A stretch of 64,000 nt of DNA from assembly GCA_030522415.1 (NCBI GenBank), contig JAMASW010000045.1, positions 50,924 to 114,923 of the forward strand. Direction: 5' to 3'. A model generated the notes under the pieces. It had not been told where the DNA came from. It made no database searches and worked only from the letters and a program-made list of their open reading frames with translations. A program made the position numbers and the translations under genes. The DNA comes from Channallabes apus. Lineage: Eukaryota > Chordata > Actinopteri > Siluriformes > Clariidae. This document shows positions 45,176 through 53,579 of the stretch, piece by piece; position 1 is the first letter of the stretch, and each line of letters opens with the position of its first letter.

Positions 45176-47139
45176 TGTTCAAATATGGCTCGAGCACAAT
45201 TTAATGTCCAATGAATTTGGTCATCACCTACCCTGAATTGCGTTTTTGGCAATAATGGTAGGTGAGACATGTTTCTCCCGATGTGGCTATTTAAGCTATC
45301 CAGGATCATTTGTTCGTCTCCTCTTAATGTCCTGGAGAAATTGATGAGCGGGATTCTGATGTCGGCATTGGGAAATTTCTCCCTCGCTGCCTTCAAAGCC
45401 CGCTGCATTTCTTTAATAGCCGTCAACTTCATTTTTTGACCCCGGTGATTTATCCCGAAGGATAAGACCACCTTTTCTACAGCCACGTGCACCTGTGCTT
45501 TCTTAATTAAGTTCTCAGCGTGTCTGAATGTGGCGCCTGGGTAACTGTCAATCTGGACATCAGCCAATGAGTGATGAGGAAATCTACTCACATTGGAGTC
45601 TCCCAGAATGCAATATTTTTTACGCACACTGAGACCCCAATCAACCAGTTTCCTGACTGTGCGCAGGTGTCTGATGGGCTTGTACGCTTTTGGTGACTCC
45701 GACGGTGTGCTGGTAAGCACATTAGGCTGATCTAGAGGGGGTTTGGGTAGAAGACATCCCCCCATCTGGAACCCCATGGAACAAGGGGAATCCATGAGTG
45801 GGAAGGCGTCTAACTCACCACGATCATCCTCAAAATTTATAAGAGGCTCTAGTTCAGTGTCGCTTTCATCGGACGAACTGCTGCTGTACTGAATGGTGTG
45901 TACCTGAACCACTGGCGTGATGGACTCCTCACGTGTATCTACGTGTGAGAGAATCTCCTCACGTGGCTTATCAGTATGAGGCACAACACTTTGTGCGTGT
46001 GACACTTCTGTGGGAACTGACACATCTAAGCATGTTATTTGAGTTCCCTGCTCACTATGAACTTCCATAAGTTCTGGATGTTCGTCCCGATGTGCGACCG
46101 CCAGATTTTTCGGGGAAGACACTTGCACTGTGATCCGCCGCCTAGGCCGCGGGATCCTGCGTGGAAGTGCGATGGGAAACGGGGAAGGGGAAGGGGGAGG
46201 TGTTCTCTCTCTAATTACAGTTGGTACAGGAGGAGAGGGTTCTGGGGCCCGTGACAAGGGTGGGAAATCTTCCTCCGTGATTACTGAGGTAACCCCATCC
46301 CTATCTGTGTCCCTGTCCCTTTGTTCTTCAATCTGATCTAAAGACAGCAGGAGTGCTTCAACTTTCTTTATGGGTTCCTGCATATGTCTTTTGGGGTATC
46401 TTCTTCTGTACCACTTAATTGCAACCTTCAAGGCTGTGTCCCAATCCCCAATCAATGTCTCCTGCAAGATTTCACTCTGCTTCTCAATGAAATTTATGTA
46501 GTGATCTTGCAGGATGAGGCGTGTGGTGTATGCCCAATTTTTGGCATTCCCTTCCAGGAGGGTTTTTGTTTCCGGTGTCAGATTAGCCGGTTTTACTACG
46601 CCACCCAGAAAATGTGTGAGCCTAGTAAAAGTAGGAGGTTCCTCCTCCGCATGTATAGAGATCTTCTCAAGATGATGGAAGGACCTCAGTAATTCCAACA
46701 ACTGTTTAACTAAGGCTCTAAATTTTTCATCTTGGGCCTCCGCAGTTTGTTTTTTATTCTTGCCCCTCCTGGTTTGTTTGGGCTGTTTTTTCTGTTTTTT
46801 GCCCTGTTTTTGTTTGGAATTTTTATCTTTTGTGGTGCCCCGTTTGCCACTGGTGGATCGTGGTCTTTTTTGAGTGTTATTACGTCTTGGAGCACGTCCC
46901 CACTGTCTCCAGTAGGGGTCATAATTGCTCCATTCAGGTATATGCCTAGGGTAATTCTGGGTGAATCTAGGGAAAAGGTCACTGTTTCTGAACTCCCTGG
47001 TATATTGGGGAACTTTGTATTCCCTATATCTGGCATGATACCAGTTATCAGGGTGGGGATATCTCTCTCTCCCTCGCCAATCATCAGGATGAGAGTATCG
47101 TCTTTCCCGTCCTGGATAGAATGGACCGCGGTATGACAT
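45142..47139 (-). CDS. PLE ORF1: SGNH/GDSL-type hydrolase-containing protein, copy 2
   Basis: A 665-aa protein from the AUG at 47139, identical in translation to copy 1. The basic segment (91-130) and the C-terminal Ser515, Gly535, Asn564, Asp640 and His643 set are all preserved. It begins 22 nt after the ribozyme at 47162-47221 and ends inside ORF2. The hydrolase assignment rests on the four SGNH blocks only; substrate and activity are unknown. Confidence 0.9.
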   Translation of the reverse strand: MSYRGPFYPGRERRYSHPDDWRGRERYPHPDNWYHARYREYKVPQYTREFRNSDLFPRFTQNYPRHIPEWSNYDPYWRQWGRAPRRNNTQKRPRSTSGKRGTTKDKNSKQKQGKKQKKQPKQTRRGKNKKQTAEAQDEKFRALVKQLLELLRSFHHLEKISIHAEEEPPTFTRLTHFLGGVVKPANLTPETKTLLEGNAKNWAYTTRLILQDHYINFIEKQSEILQETLIGDWDTALKVAIKWYRRRYPKRHMQEPIKKVEALLLSLDQIEEQRDRDTDRDGVTSVITEEDFPPLSRAPEPSPPVPTVIRERTPPPSPSPFPIALPRRIPRPRRRITVQVSSPKNLAVAHRDEHPELMEVHSEQGTQITCLDVSVPTEVSHAQSVVPHTDKPREEILSHVDTREESITPVVQVHTIQYSSSSSDESDTELEPLINFEDDRGELDAFPLMDSPCSMGFQMGGCLLPKPPLDQPNVLTSTPSESPKAYKPIRHLRTVRKLVDWGLSVRKKYCILGDSNVSRFPHHSLADVQIDSYPGATFRHAENLIKKAQVHVAVEKVVLSFGINHRGQKMKLTAIKEMQRALKAAREKFPNADIRIPLINFSRTLRGDEQMILDSLNSHIGRNMSHLPLLPKTQFRVGDDQIHWTLNCARAIFEQWVEHLNLAAL

Positions 47140-47161
47140 ATTTAAATCAATTAAATCAAAA

Positions 47162-47221
47162 GGCAAGTCTGTTGCTGCAACGTTTCGGCTTAATCAAGCC
47201 TTCATCAGGCATAGACTTGCC
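47162..47221 (-). ncRNA. Hammerhead-type ribozyme of PLE copy 2
   Basis: Identical to the ribozyme of copy 1, 5,476 bp further right. Predicted cleavage is between 47179 and 47178. Confidence 0.75.
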
Positions 47222-48103
47222 AAAAATAATAAAATGTAAGAAAAGGAAAGGGGAAAGAAAATAATGAATACAGAAGAAAAGAAAATGTAATGAACTAAAC
47301 TGAAACAGGGAGGAAAAGAGCTTGCTAGGAAAAAAGATTATGCTAAGAAATAGCTTATTAGCAAAAGCTATGCCAAGAAATAGCTCATTAGCAAAACAAG
47401 CTCAAGAAAATTGAGGAAAAGCTATATATATACACAAAAAAAGGAGAAATTTTGTTCTCTTGGATAAAGAGTTCAAACTTGGCTGTTAAAGGAAGAAAGA
47501 CTGAAGTCTTTTAACAGTCCTATACCAGTGCTGAACAATTTTTTCCAAAAAAAGGCTCAAAACTCAACAATAGCTCGTGTTGCTCGTACAACTCTCTGTC
47601 TCCAACTGAAAGGCTGCCTGCCTGTGAGTCATGCAGAGGCTAGGCTCCGCCCCCTTAAAAAAGGAAAAAAGAAAATAAGAAACTTTTTCAGTTGGAGCTT
47701 ATTTTTTATTTTCCTCAGCTTGGTTTTTTCCTCTCCCTGATGAACTTAAGTAAAGTCTTCTTGTATTCAAAAATTATTAATAAAATAATACTAATTATCT
47801 TTATTCCCCATCTCCAATGTCTTCCACTTCCAAATTATTGGAAGTTAATAAGAAAATAATAAGTGTAAGCAGATAAGTATAATCAATAGCCATTTTATTA
47901 TATTTATTTATTATCCATCCATTGTTGAAAAAAACAAGTGAATATAACCAGGTAAGTATAATTAATAACAATATTGATTCTTATATTTATTCTTATATTT
48001 CAACCAGATAAGTGTAATTAATAACAATTTCTTTTTTGCAGGTTCCATGGATGATGCGGACACGTCAATAGCTCAATTATCGGAGGTGGCACTGGCTAGG
48101 TTA
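47222..48103 (-). promoter_or_regulatory. PLE 5' leader, copy 2
   Basis: Same leader as in copy 1, with the TATATATATA stretch at 47423-47432. It ends at the junction to copy 3 (terminal motif 48088-48105). No gene is seen. Confidence 0.4.
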
Positions 48104-48416
48104 GGTTAGGGGAAATAGCCGCGAAGCCGGGCCATGCCCGCTCCCACGCCGGAAATAAAAGGTAAGGGTTTGAAATAGGGGTAGGTAAAATTAGGGTTGG
48201 GTAAGTTAGGGTTAAGATTAGGGCTAGGAAAGAATAGGGTTAGAAAGCATAGAGTGGGGAAAGGTTATGATTAGGGTTAGGTAAGATTGGGGATAGATTA
48301 GGGTAGGGGCTAGAAAGCGCAGAGTGGGCAATCTCCAGCGTCCACGTTATGCACTGGCCTACCTCACTGTCACCAAGCACCGACATGCCCGCCACTGGTT
48401 CTCCTGAACATGAGCC

Positions 48417-50651
48417 TTAAATGACCCTGGATTGTTCATTCAAACCCCATGGATGCATGGAACTTAAATTAGTAATCCATGTTCTTTCTACCTTTTTTCT
48501 GTTTTGGTGGGACCACCATCTGTTTTGTTGTAATCCCATGAATTTAAGGGATTCAATACCATGTGTTATAAAGTGCTGGACAACCACAGTATGTAAATCT
48601 TTTTTATGTTTGATATTATACCTATGTTGTGTTAACCTAACCGCCAAAGTGTTTCTGGTCTCCCCCACATACTGTTTGCTGCACTTTGTGCAGTAAATAA
48701 GATAGACACAATTGCTTGTGTCATGTTTCAAGGCCGGGAAAATCTCATAGATGTTTTTATTTTGTGGATTTTGAATCCATCGTTTCGGCCTGAACTCTCC
48801 AGGTGGGGCAGGTTTCCTCTTTTCCTCTCCCGAGGGAGGCAACCTGCTTCGGACCAGAATATCCCTGAGATTTAGATTTTTCCGGTAGGCTGAAATGATT
48901 TTGTGGTTGTCCAGCACTCCATTTTGCATGTGGAATTGATGAAAATTTAATTTCATCTGCCTATTTAGGTGGACACTTCCTTTAGAGAAGGTTGTGATTA
49001 AAGGAATCATTTCCTTGCTGTCGTTTATTCTCTTTTCGAGAAAACGATTATCACAGCTTCTCAGGAAGGAGCGGGAATAACCTCGTTTCCGGAGTGCCGA
49101 AAAGAGAATGCTCTTTGCTTCCAGGAAATCCTCGGGTTGGGTACATATTCTGTGAAATCTCTGTATCTGAGATTTCACAATACCCCTAAAAGTATGTTTT
49201 GGATGAAAGCTTGATTTGTGGAGAAGTGCATGAGTGTCAGTGTCTTTAAAAAAAACTCTGACATCCAATTTGCCCGTCTCCCCAAATCCTTTGCCCTTAT
49301 AGGTTATTGTGTCCAAAAAATTGACACCCGCTCTGTCCATTGTATATTTGATTTTTATTGAACTGTGAAAATTGTTTAGGTGGTCCGCAAATTGTTTGAA
49401 TTGATCCTCAGTACCAGTCCAAACACCCCAAATGTCATCAAGAAACCTATAATAGCTGAAGGGTTTAAATTCCCAAACAGCCAATGCCCTTTCCTCCCAT
49501 CTTGCCATGAATATGTTGGCATAGGAAGGGGCAAACTTTTTACCCATGGCTGTACCTTTGACCTGGAGGTAATGCTTGGAATTAAATTCGAAATCATTTT
49601 TTGTAAGATTAATATCCAGCAATTTTAAAATGGCTTCCTCAGGTCTGTTTTTATCCGGGAATTTAATAAACCACTCTCTGACCGCTTCCATACCAGCTGG
49701 TGTTTCGATATTGGTGTAGAGACTATCAACATCGATAGTGAACAGGAAACAGTCAGGAGGGAGAGAAACATTTTTTATCTTTTCAATGAAATCATAGGTA
49801 TCTCTAATGTAACTTGGGTGTCTGGTACTAATCGGGTTGAGGAAGTATTCAATATACTCCGCTGTGGCCTGTGTTTCACTGCCACAGTCAGAGACAATGG
49901 GGCGGCCCGGTGGCATCTCAAAAGGAACACTCCAGCTGTGTGGCTCCTTATGGATTTTAGGGAGGAGGTAGTAATACCTGGGGCGTGGATCGTCAGGGCC
50001 CAACAGGTAAGTTTCTTGTTTTTTGTTTATAAAACCCTCCTCCCTTAATTTAGTGAGTATGTCCCGTACGACAGGAATCGTTTTTAGGAAGATGGGTTCT
50101 GAAAGTTTTTCATAATACTCTTCCTGGTTCAACTGTCGTTCCGCCTCCACTGTATATGCCTGTCGATCCATTATGACCACAACACTCCCTTTATCGGCCG
50201 GCTTGATCACAATGGATCTATTATTTTTTAATTGTAGTAAGGCCTGTCTTTCATCCCCACTAAGGTTTGAAACTTCCCTGTAGTTCCAGGGTATATTCCT
50301 GATCGCATATTTATCCGCTCTAATTATCTGTCTGATAGTATTTGGGACCTGAGATAATTTGGGGGTCCAGTTGGACTTCCCTGTAAATGGAAGGATTTCT
50401 CCCTCCTTCTCAAATCTATAGAAGGCTGCCAGAAGCAGTCTCCTATGATATTGCTGTGCATCAGCGATCAATTGTTTTTTTGTATTTAGATTAATTTTGG
50501 GTGTAGGGATGAAAGTAAGGCCCTTACTTAATAATTGAATTTGCCCTTTTGTAGGAGTGAAGTGTTTGGACAAATTTAACACTTCACTCTTCCTATCCAA
50601 TAATCCCGGTTTTGGGTTTATAGGGCAGCTAAGTTTAAGTGCTCGACCCAT
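48417..50651 (-). CDS. PLE ORF2: reverse transcriptase with GIY-YIG endonuclease, copy 3
   Basis: A 744-aa protein with the same translation as copies 1 and 2 and all RT and nuclease motifs intact. Transcribed from the tip-side leader, this would be the first ORF2 reached by polymerase moving toward the centromere. It overlaps the copy 3 ORF1 at 50618-50651 and is followed by the telomere-like 3' UTR (48104-48416). If any copy is active, this one and its ORF1 are in the best position, but telomere position effect could silence them. Confidence 0.95.
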   Translation of the reverse strand: MGRALKLSCPINPKPGLLDRKSEVLNLSKHFTPTKGQIQLLSKGLTFIPTPKINLNTKKQLIADAQQYHRRLLLAAFYRFEKEGEILPFTGKSNWTPKLSQVPNTIRQIIRADKYAIRNIPWNYREVSNLSGDERQALLQLKNNRSIVIKPADKGSVVVIMDRQAYTVEAERQLNQEEYYEKLSEPIFLKTIPVVRDILTKLREEGFINKKQETYLLGPDDPRPRYYYLLPKIHKEPHSWSVPFEMPPGRPIVSDCGSETQATAEYIEYFLNPISTRHPSYIRDTYDFIEKIKNVSLPPDCFLFTIDVDSLYTNIETPAGMEAVREWFIKFPDKNRPEEAILKLLDINLTKNDFEFNSKHYLQVKGTAMGKKFAPSYANIFMARWEERALAVWEFKPFSYYRFLDDIWGVWTGTEDQFKQFADHLNNFHSSIKIKYTMDRAGVNFLDTITYKGKGFGETGKLDVRVFFKDTDTHALLHKSSFHPKHTFRGIVKSQIQRFHRICTQPEDFLEAKSILFSALRKRGYSRSFLRSCDNRFLEKRINDSKEMIPLITTFSKGSVHLNRQMKLNFHQFHMQNGVLDNHKIISAYRKNLNLRDILVRSRLPPSGEEKRKPAPPGEFRPKRWIQNPQNKNIYEIFPALKHDTSNCVYLIYCTKCSKQYVGETRNTLAVRLTQHRYNIKHKKDLHTVVVQHFITHGIESLKFMGLQQNRWWSHQNRKKVERTWITNLSSMHPWGLNEQSRVI

Positions 50652-52615
50652 TGTTCAAATATGGCTCGAGCACAATTTAATGTCCAATGAATTTGGTCAT
50701 CACCTACCCTGAATTGCGTTTTTGGCAATAATGGTAGGTGAGACATGTTTCTCCCGATGTGGCTATTTAAGCTATCCAGGATCATTTGTTCGTCTCCTCT
50801 TAATGTCCTGGAGAAATTGATGAGCGGGATTCTGATGTCGGCATTGGGAAATTTCTCCCTCGCTGCCTTCAAAGCCCGCTGCATTTCTTTAATAGCCGTC
50901 AACTTCATTTTTTGACCCCGGTGATTTATCCCGAAGGATAAGACCACCTTTTCTACAGCCACGTGCACCTGTGCTTTCTTAATTAAGTTCTCAGCGTGTC
51001 TGAATGTGGCGCCTGGGTAACTGTCAATCTGGACATCAGCCAATGAGTGATGAGGAAATCTACTCACATTGGAGTCTCCCAGAATGCAATATTTTTTACG
51101 CACACTGAGACCCCAATCAACCAGTTTCCTGACTGTGCGCAGGTGTCTGATGGGCTTGTACGCTTTTGGTGACTCCGACGGTGTGCTGGTAAGCACATTA
51201 GGCTGATCTAGAGGGGGTTTGGGTAGAAGACATCCCCCCATCTGGAACCCCATGGAACAAGGGGAATCCATGAGTGGGAAGGCGTCTAACTCACCACGAT
51301 CATCCTCAAAATTTATAAGAGGCTCTAGTTCAGTGTCGCTTTCATCGGACGAACTGCTGCTGTACTGAATGGTGTGTACCTGAACCACTGGCGTGATGGA
51401 CTCCTCACGTGTATCTACGTGTGAGAGAATCTCCTCACGTGGCTTATCAGTATGAGGCACAACACTTTGTGCGTGTGACACTTCTGTGGGAACTGACACA
51501 TCTAAGCATGTTATTTGAGTTCCCTGCTCACTATGAACTTCCATAAGTTCTGGATGTTCGTCCCGATGTGCGACCGCCAGATTTTTCGGGGAAGACACTT
51601 GCACTGTGATCCGCCGCCTAGGCCGCGGGATCCTGCGTGGAAGTGCGATGGGAAACGGGGAAGGGGAAGGGGGAGGTGTTCTCTCTCTAATTACAGTTGG
51701 TACAGGAGGAGAGGGTTCTGGGGCCCGTGACAAGGGTGGGAAATCTTCCTCCGTGATTACTGAGGTAACCCCATCCCTATCTGTGTCCCTGTCCCTTTGT
51801 TCTTCAATCTGATCTAAAGACAGCAGGAGTGCTTCAACTTTCTTTATGGGTTCCTGCATATGTCTTTTGGGGTATCTTCTTCTGTACCACTTAATTGCAA
51901 CCTTCAAGGCTGTGTCCCAATCCCCAATCAATGTCTCCTGCAAGATTTCACTCTGCTTCTCAATGAAATTTATGTAGTGATCTTGCAGGATGAGGCGTGT
52001 GGTGTATGCCCAATTTTTGGCATTCCCTTCCAGGAGGGTTTTTGTTTCCGGTGTCAGATTAGCCGGTTTTACTACGCCACCCAGAAAATGTGTGAGCCTA
52101 GTAAAAGTAGGAGGTTCCTCCTCCGCATGTATAGAGATCTTCTCAAGATGATGGAAGGACCTCAGTAATTCCAACAACTGTTTAACTAAGGCTCTAAATT
52201 TTTCATCTTGGGCCTCCGCAGTTTGTTTTTTATTCTTGCCCCTCCTGGTTTGTTTGGGCTGTTTTTTCTGTTTTTTGCCCTGTTTTTGTTTGGAATTTTT
52301 ATCTTTTGTGGTGCCCCGTTTGCCACTGGTGGATCGTGGTCTTTTTTGAGTGTTATTACGTCTTGGAGCACGTCCCCACTGTCTCCAGTAGGGGTCATAA
52401 TTGCTCCATTCAGGTATATGCCTAGGGTAATTCTGGGTGAATCTAGGGAAAAGGTCACTGTTTCTGAACTCCCTGGTATATTGGGGAACTTTGTATTCCC
52501 TATATCTGGCATGATACCAGTTATCAGGGTGGGGATATCTCTCTCTCCCTCGCCAATCATCAGGATGAGAGTATCGTCTTTCCCGTCCTGGATAGAATGG
52601 ACCGCGGTATGACAT
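50618..52615 (-). CDS. PLE ORF1: SGNH/GDSL-type hydrolase-containing protein, copy 3
   Basis: A 665-aa protein from the AUG at 52615, identical to the other two copies, with the ILGDSN, YPGAT, FGIN and DQIH blocks intact. The start lies about 0.96 kb from the first telomeric repeat, just after the ribozyme (52638-52697). The long, low-complexity N-terminal half (Tyr/Arg/Pro-rich, then Lys-rich) looks like a nucleic-acid-binding ORF1 of a retroelement. I did not find a zinc knuckle or RRM signature. Confidence 0.9.
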   Translation of the reverse strand: MSYRGPFYPGRERRYSHPDDWRGRERYPHPDNWYHARYREYKVPQYTREFRNSDLFPRFTQNYPRHIPEWSNYDPYWRQWGRAPRRNNTQKRPRSTSGKRGTTKDKNSKQKQGKKQKKQPKQTRRGKNKKQTAEAQDEKFRALVKQLLELLRSFHHLEKISIHAEEEPPTFTRLTHFLGGVVKPANLTPETKTLLEGNAKNWAYTTRLILQDHYINFIEKQSEILQETLIGDWDTALKVAIKWYRRRYPKRHMQEPIKKVEALLLSLDQIEEQRDRDTDRDGVTSVITEEDFPPLSRAPEPSPPVPTVIRERTPPPSPSPFPIALPRRIPRPRRRITVQVSSPKNLAVAHRDEHPELMEVHSEQGTQITCLDVSVPTEVSHAQSVVPHTDKPREEILSHVDTREESITPVVQVHTIQYSSSSSDESDTELEPLINFEDDRGELDAFPLMDSPCSMGFQMGGCLLPKPPLDQPNVLTSTPSESPKAYKPIRHLRTVRKLVDWGLSVRKKYCILGDSNVSRFPHHSLADVQIDSYPGATFRHAENLIKKAQVHVAVEKVVLSFGINHRGQKMKLTAIKEMQRALKAAREKFPNADIRIPLINFSRTLRGDEQMILDSLNSHIGRNMSHLPLLPKTQFRVGDDQIHWTLNCARAIFEQWVEHLNLAAL

Positions 52616-52637
52616 ATTTAAATCAATTAAATCAAAA

Positions 52638-52697
52638 GGCAAGTCTGTTGCTGCAACGTTTCGGCTTAATCAAGCCTTCATCAGGCATAGACTTGCC
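52638..52697 (-). ncRNA. Hammerhead-type ribozyme of PLE copy 3
   Basis: Identical to the ribozymes of copies 1 and 2. Predicted cleavage is between 52655 and 52654. It is the ribozyme nearest the chromosome tip. Confidence 0.75.
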
Positions 52698-53579
52698 AAA
52701 AATAATAAAATGTAAGAAAAGGAAAGGGGAAAGAAAATAATGAATACAGAAGAAAAGAAAATGTAATGAACTAAACTGAAACAGGGAGGAAAAGAGCTTG
52801 CTAGGAAAAAAGATTATGCTAAGAAATAGCTTATTAGCAAAAGCTATGCCAAGAAATAGCTCATTAGCAAAACAAGCTCAAGAAAATTGAGGAAAAGCTA
52901 TATATATACACAAAAAAAGGAGAAATTTTGTTCTCTTGGATAAAGAGTTCAAACTTGGCTGTTAAAGGAAGAAAGACTGAAGTCTTTTAACAGTCCTATA
53001 CCAGTGCTGAACAATTTTTTCCAAAAAAAGGCTCAAAACTCAACAATAGCTCGTGTTGCTCGTACAACTCTCTGTCTCCAACTGAAAGGCTGCCTGCCTG
53101 TGAGTCATGCAGAGGCTAGGCTCCGCCCCCTTAAAAAAGGAAAAAAGAAAATAAGAAACTTTTTCAGTTGGAGCTTATTTTTTATTTTCCTCAGCTTGGT
53201 TTTTTCCTCTCCCTGATGAACTTAAGTAAAGTCTTCTTGTATTCAAAAATTATTAATAAAATAATACTAATTATCTTTATTCCCCATCTCCAATGTCTTC
53301 CACTTCCAAATTATTGGAAGTTAATAAGAAAATAATAAGTGTAAGCAGATAAGTATAATCAATAGCCATTTTATTATATTTATTTATTATCCATCCATTG
53401 TTGAAAAAAACAAGTGAATATAACCAGGTAAGTATAATTAATAACAATATTGATTCTTATATTTATTCTTATATTTCAACCAGATAAGTGTAATTAATAA
53501 CAATTTCTTTTTTGCAGGTTCCATGGATGATGCGGACACGTCAATAGCTCAATTATCGGAGGTGGCACTGGCTAGGTTA
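52698..53579 (-). promoter_or_regulatory. PLE 5' leader, copy 3, abutting the telomere
   Basis: Same leader as in copies 1 and 2, but here the sequence upstream in element sense is telomere rather than another copy. If leader elements drive transcription, this one would fire with only CCCTAA repeats upstream. No gene is seen. Confidence 0.4.

Larger units (their letters stand above)
42628..48103 (-). mobile_element. Complete Penelope-like element, copy 2 (5,476 bp)
   Basis: Same sequence and architecture as copy 1, at exactly 5,476 bp offset; both ORFs translate identically. It is the middle copy, so a transcript starting in copy 3 could run through its ribozyme and the next and yield unit-length RNA after cleavage. 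Confidence 0.93.
48104..53579 (-). mobile_element. Complete Penelope-like element, copy 3 (5,476 bp, tip-most)
   Basis: Outermost copy, with its 5' end at the telomere. Unlike every earlier array in the window, the tip-side copy is complete: it keeps the whole leader and terminal motif (53564-53581), which passes straight into perfect TTAGGG repeats. It is therefore the copy most likely to carry a functional 5' end facing the chromosome tip. Confidence 0.93.

Noticed and set aside
1..53576. LTRs or terminal inverted repeats bounding the units
   Set aside because: I saw no long terminal repeats or inverted termini. Direct repetition comes from the tandem arrangement itself.
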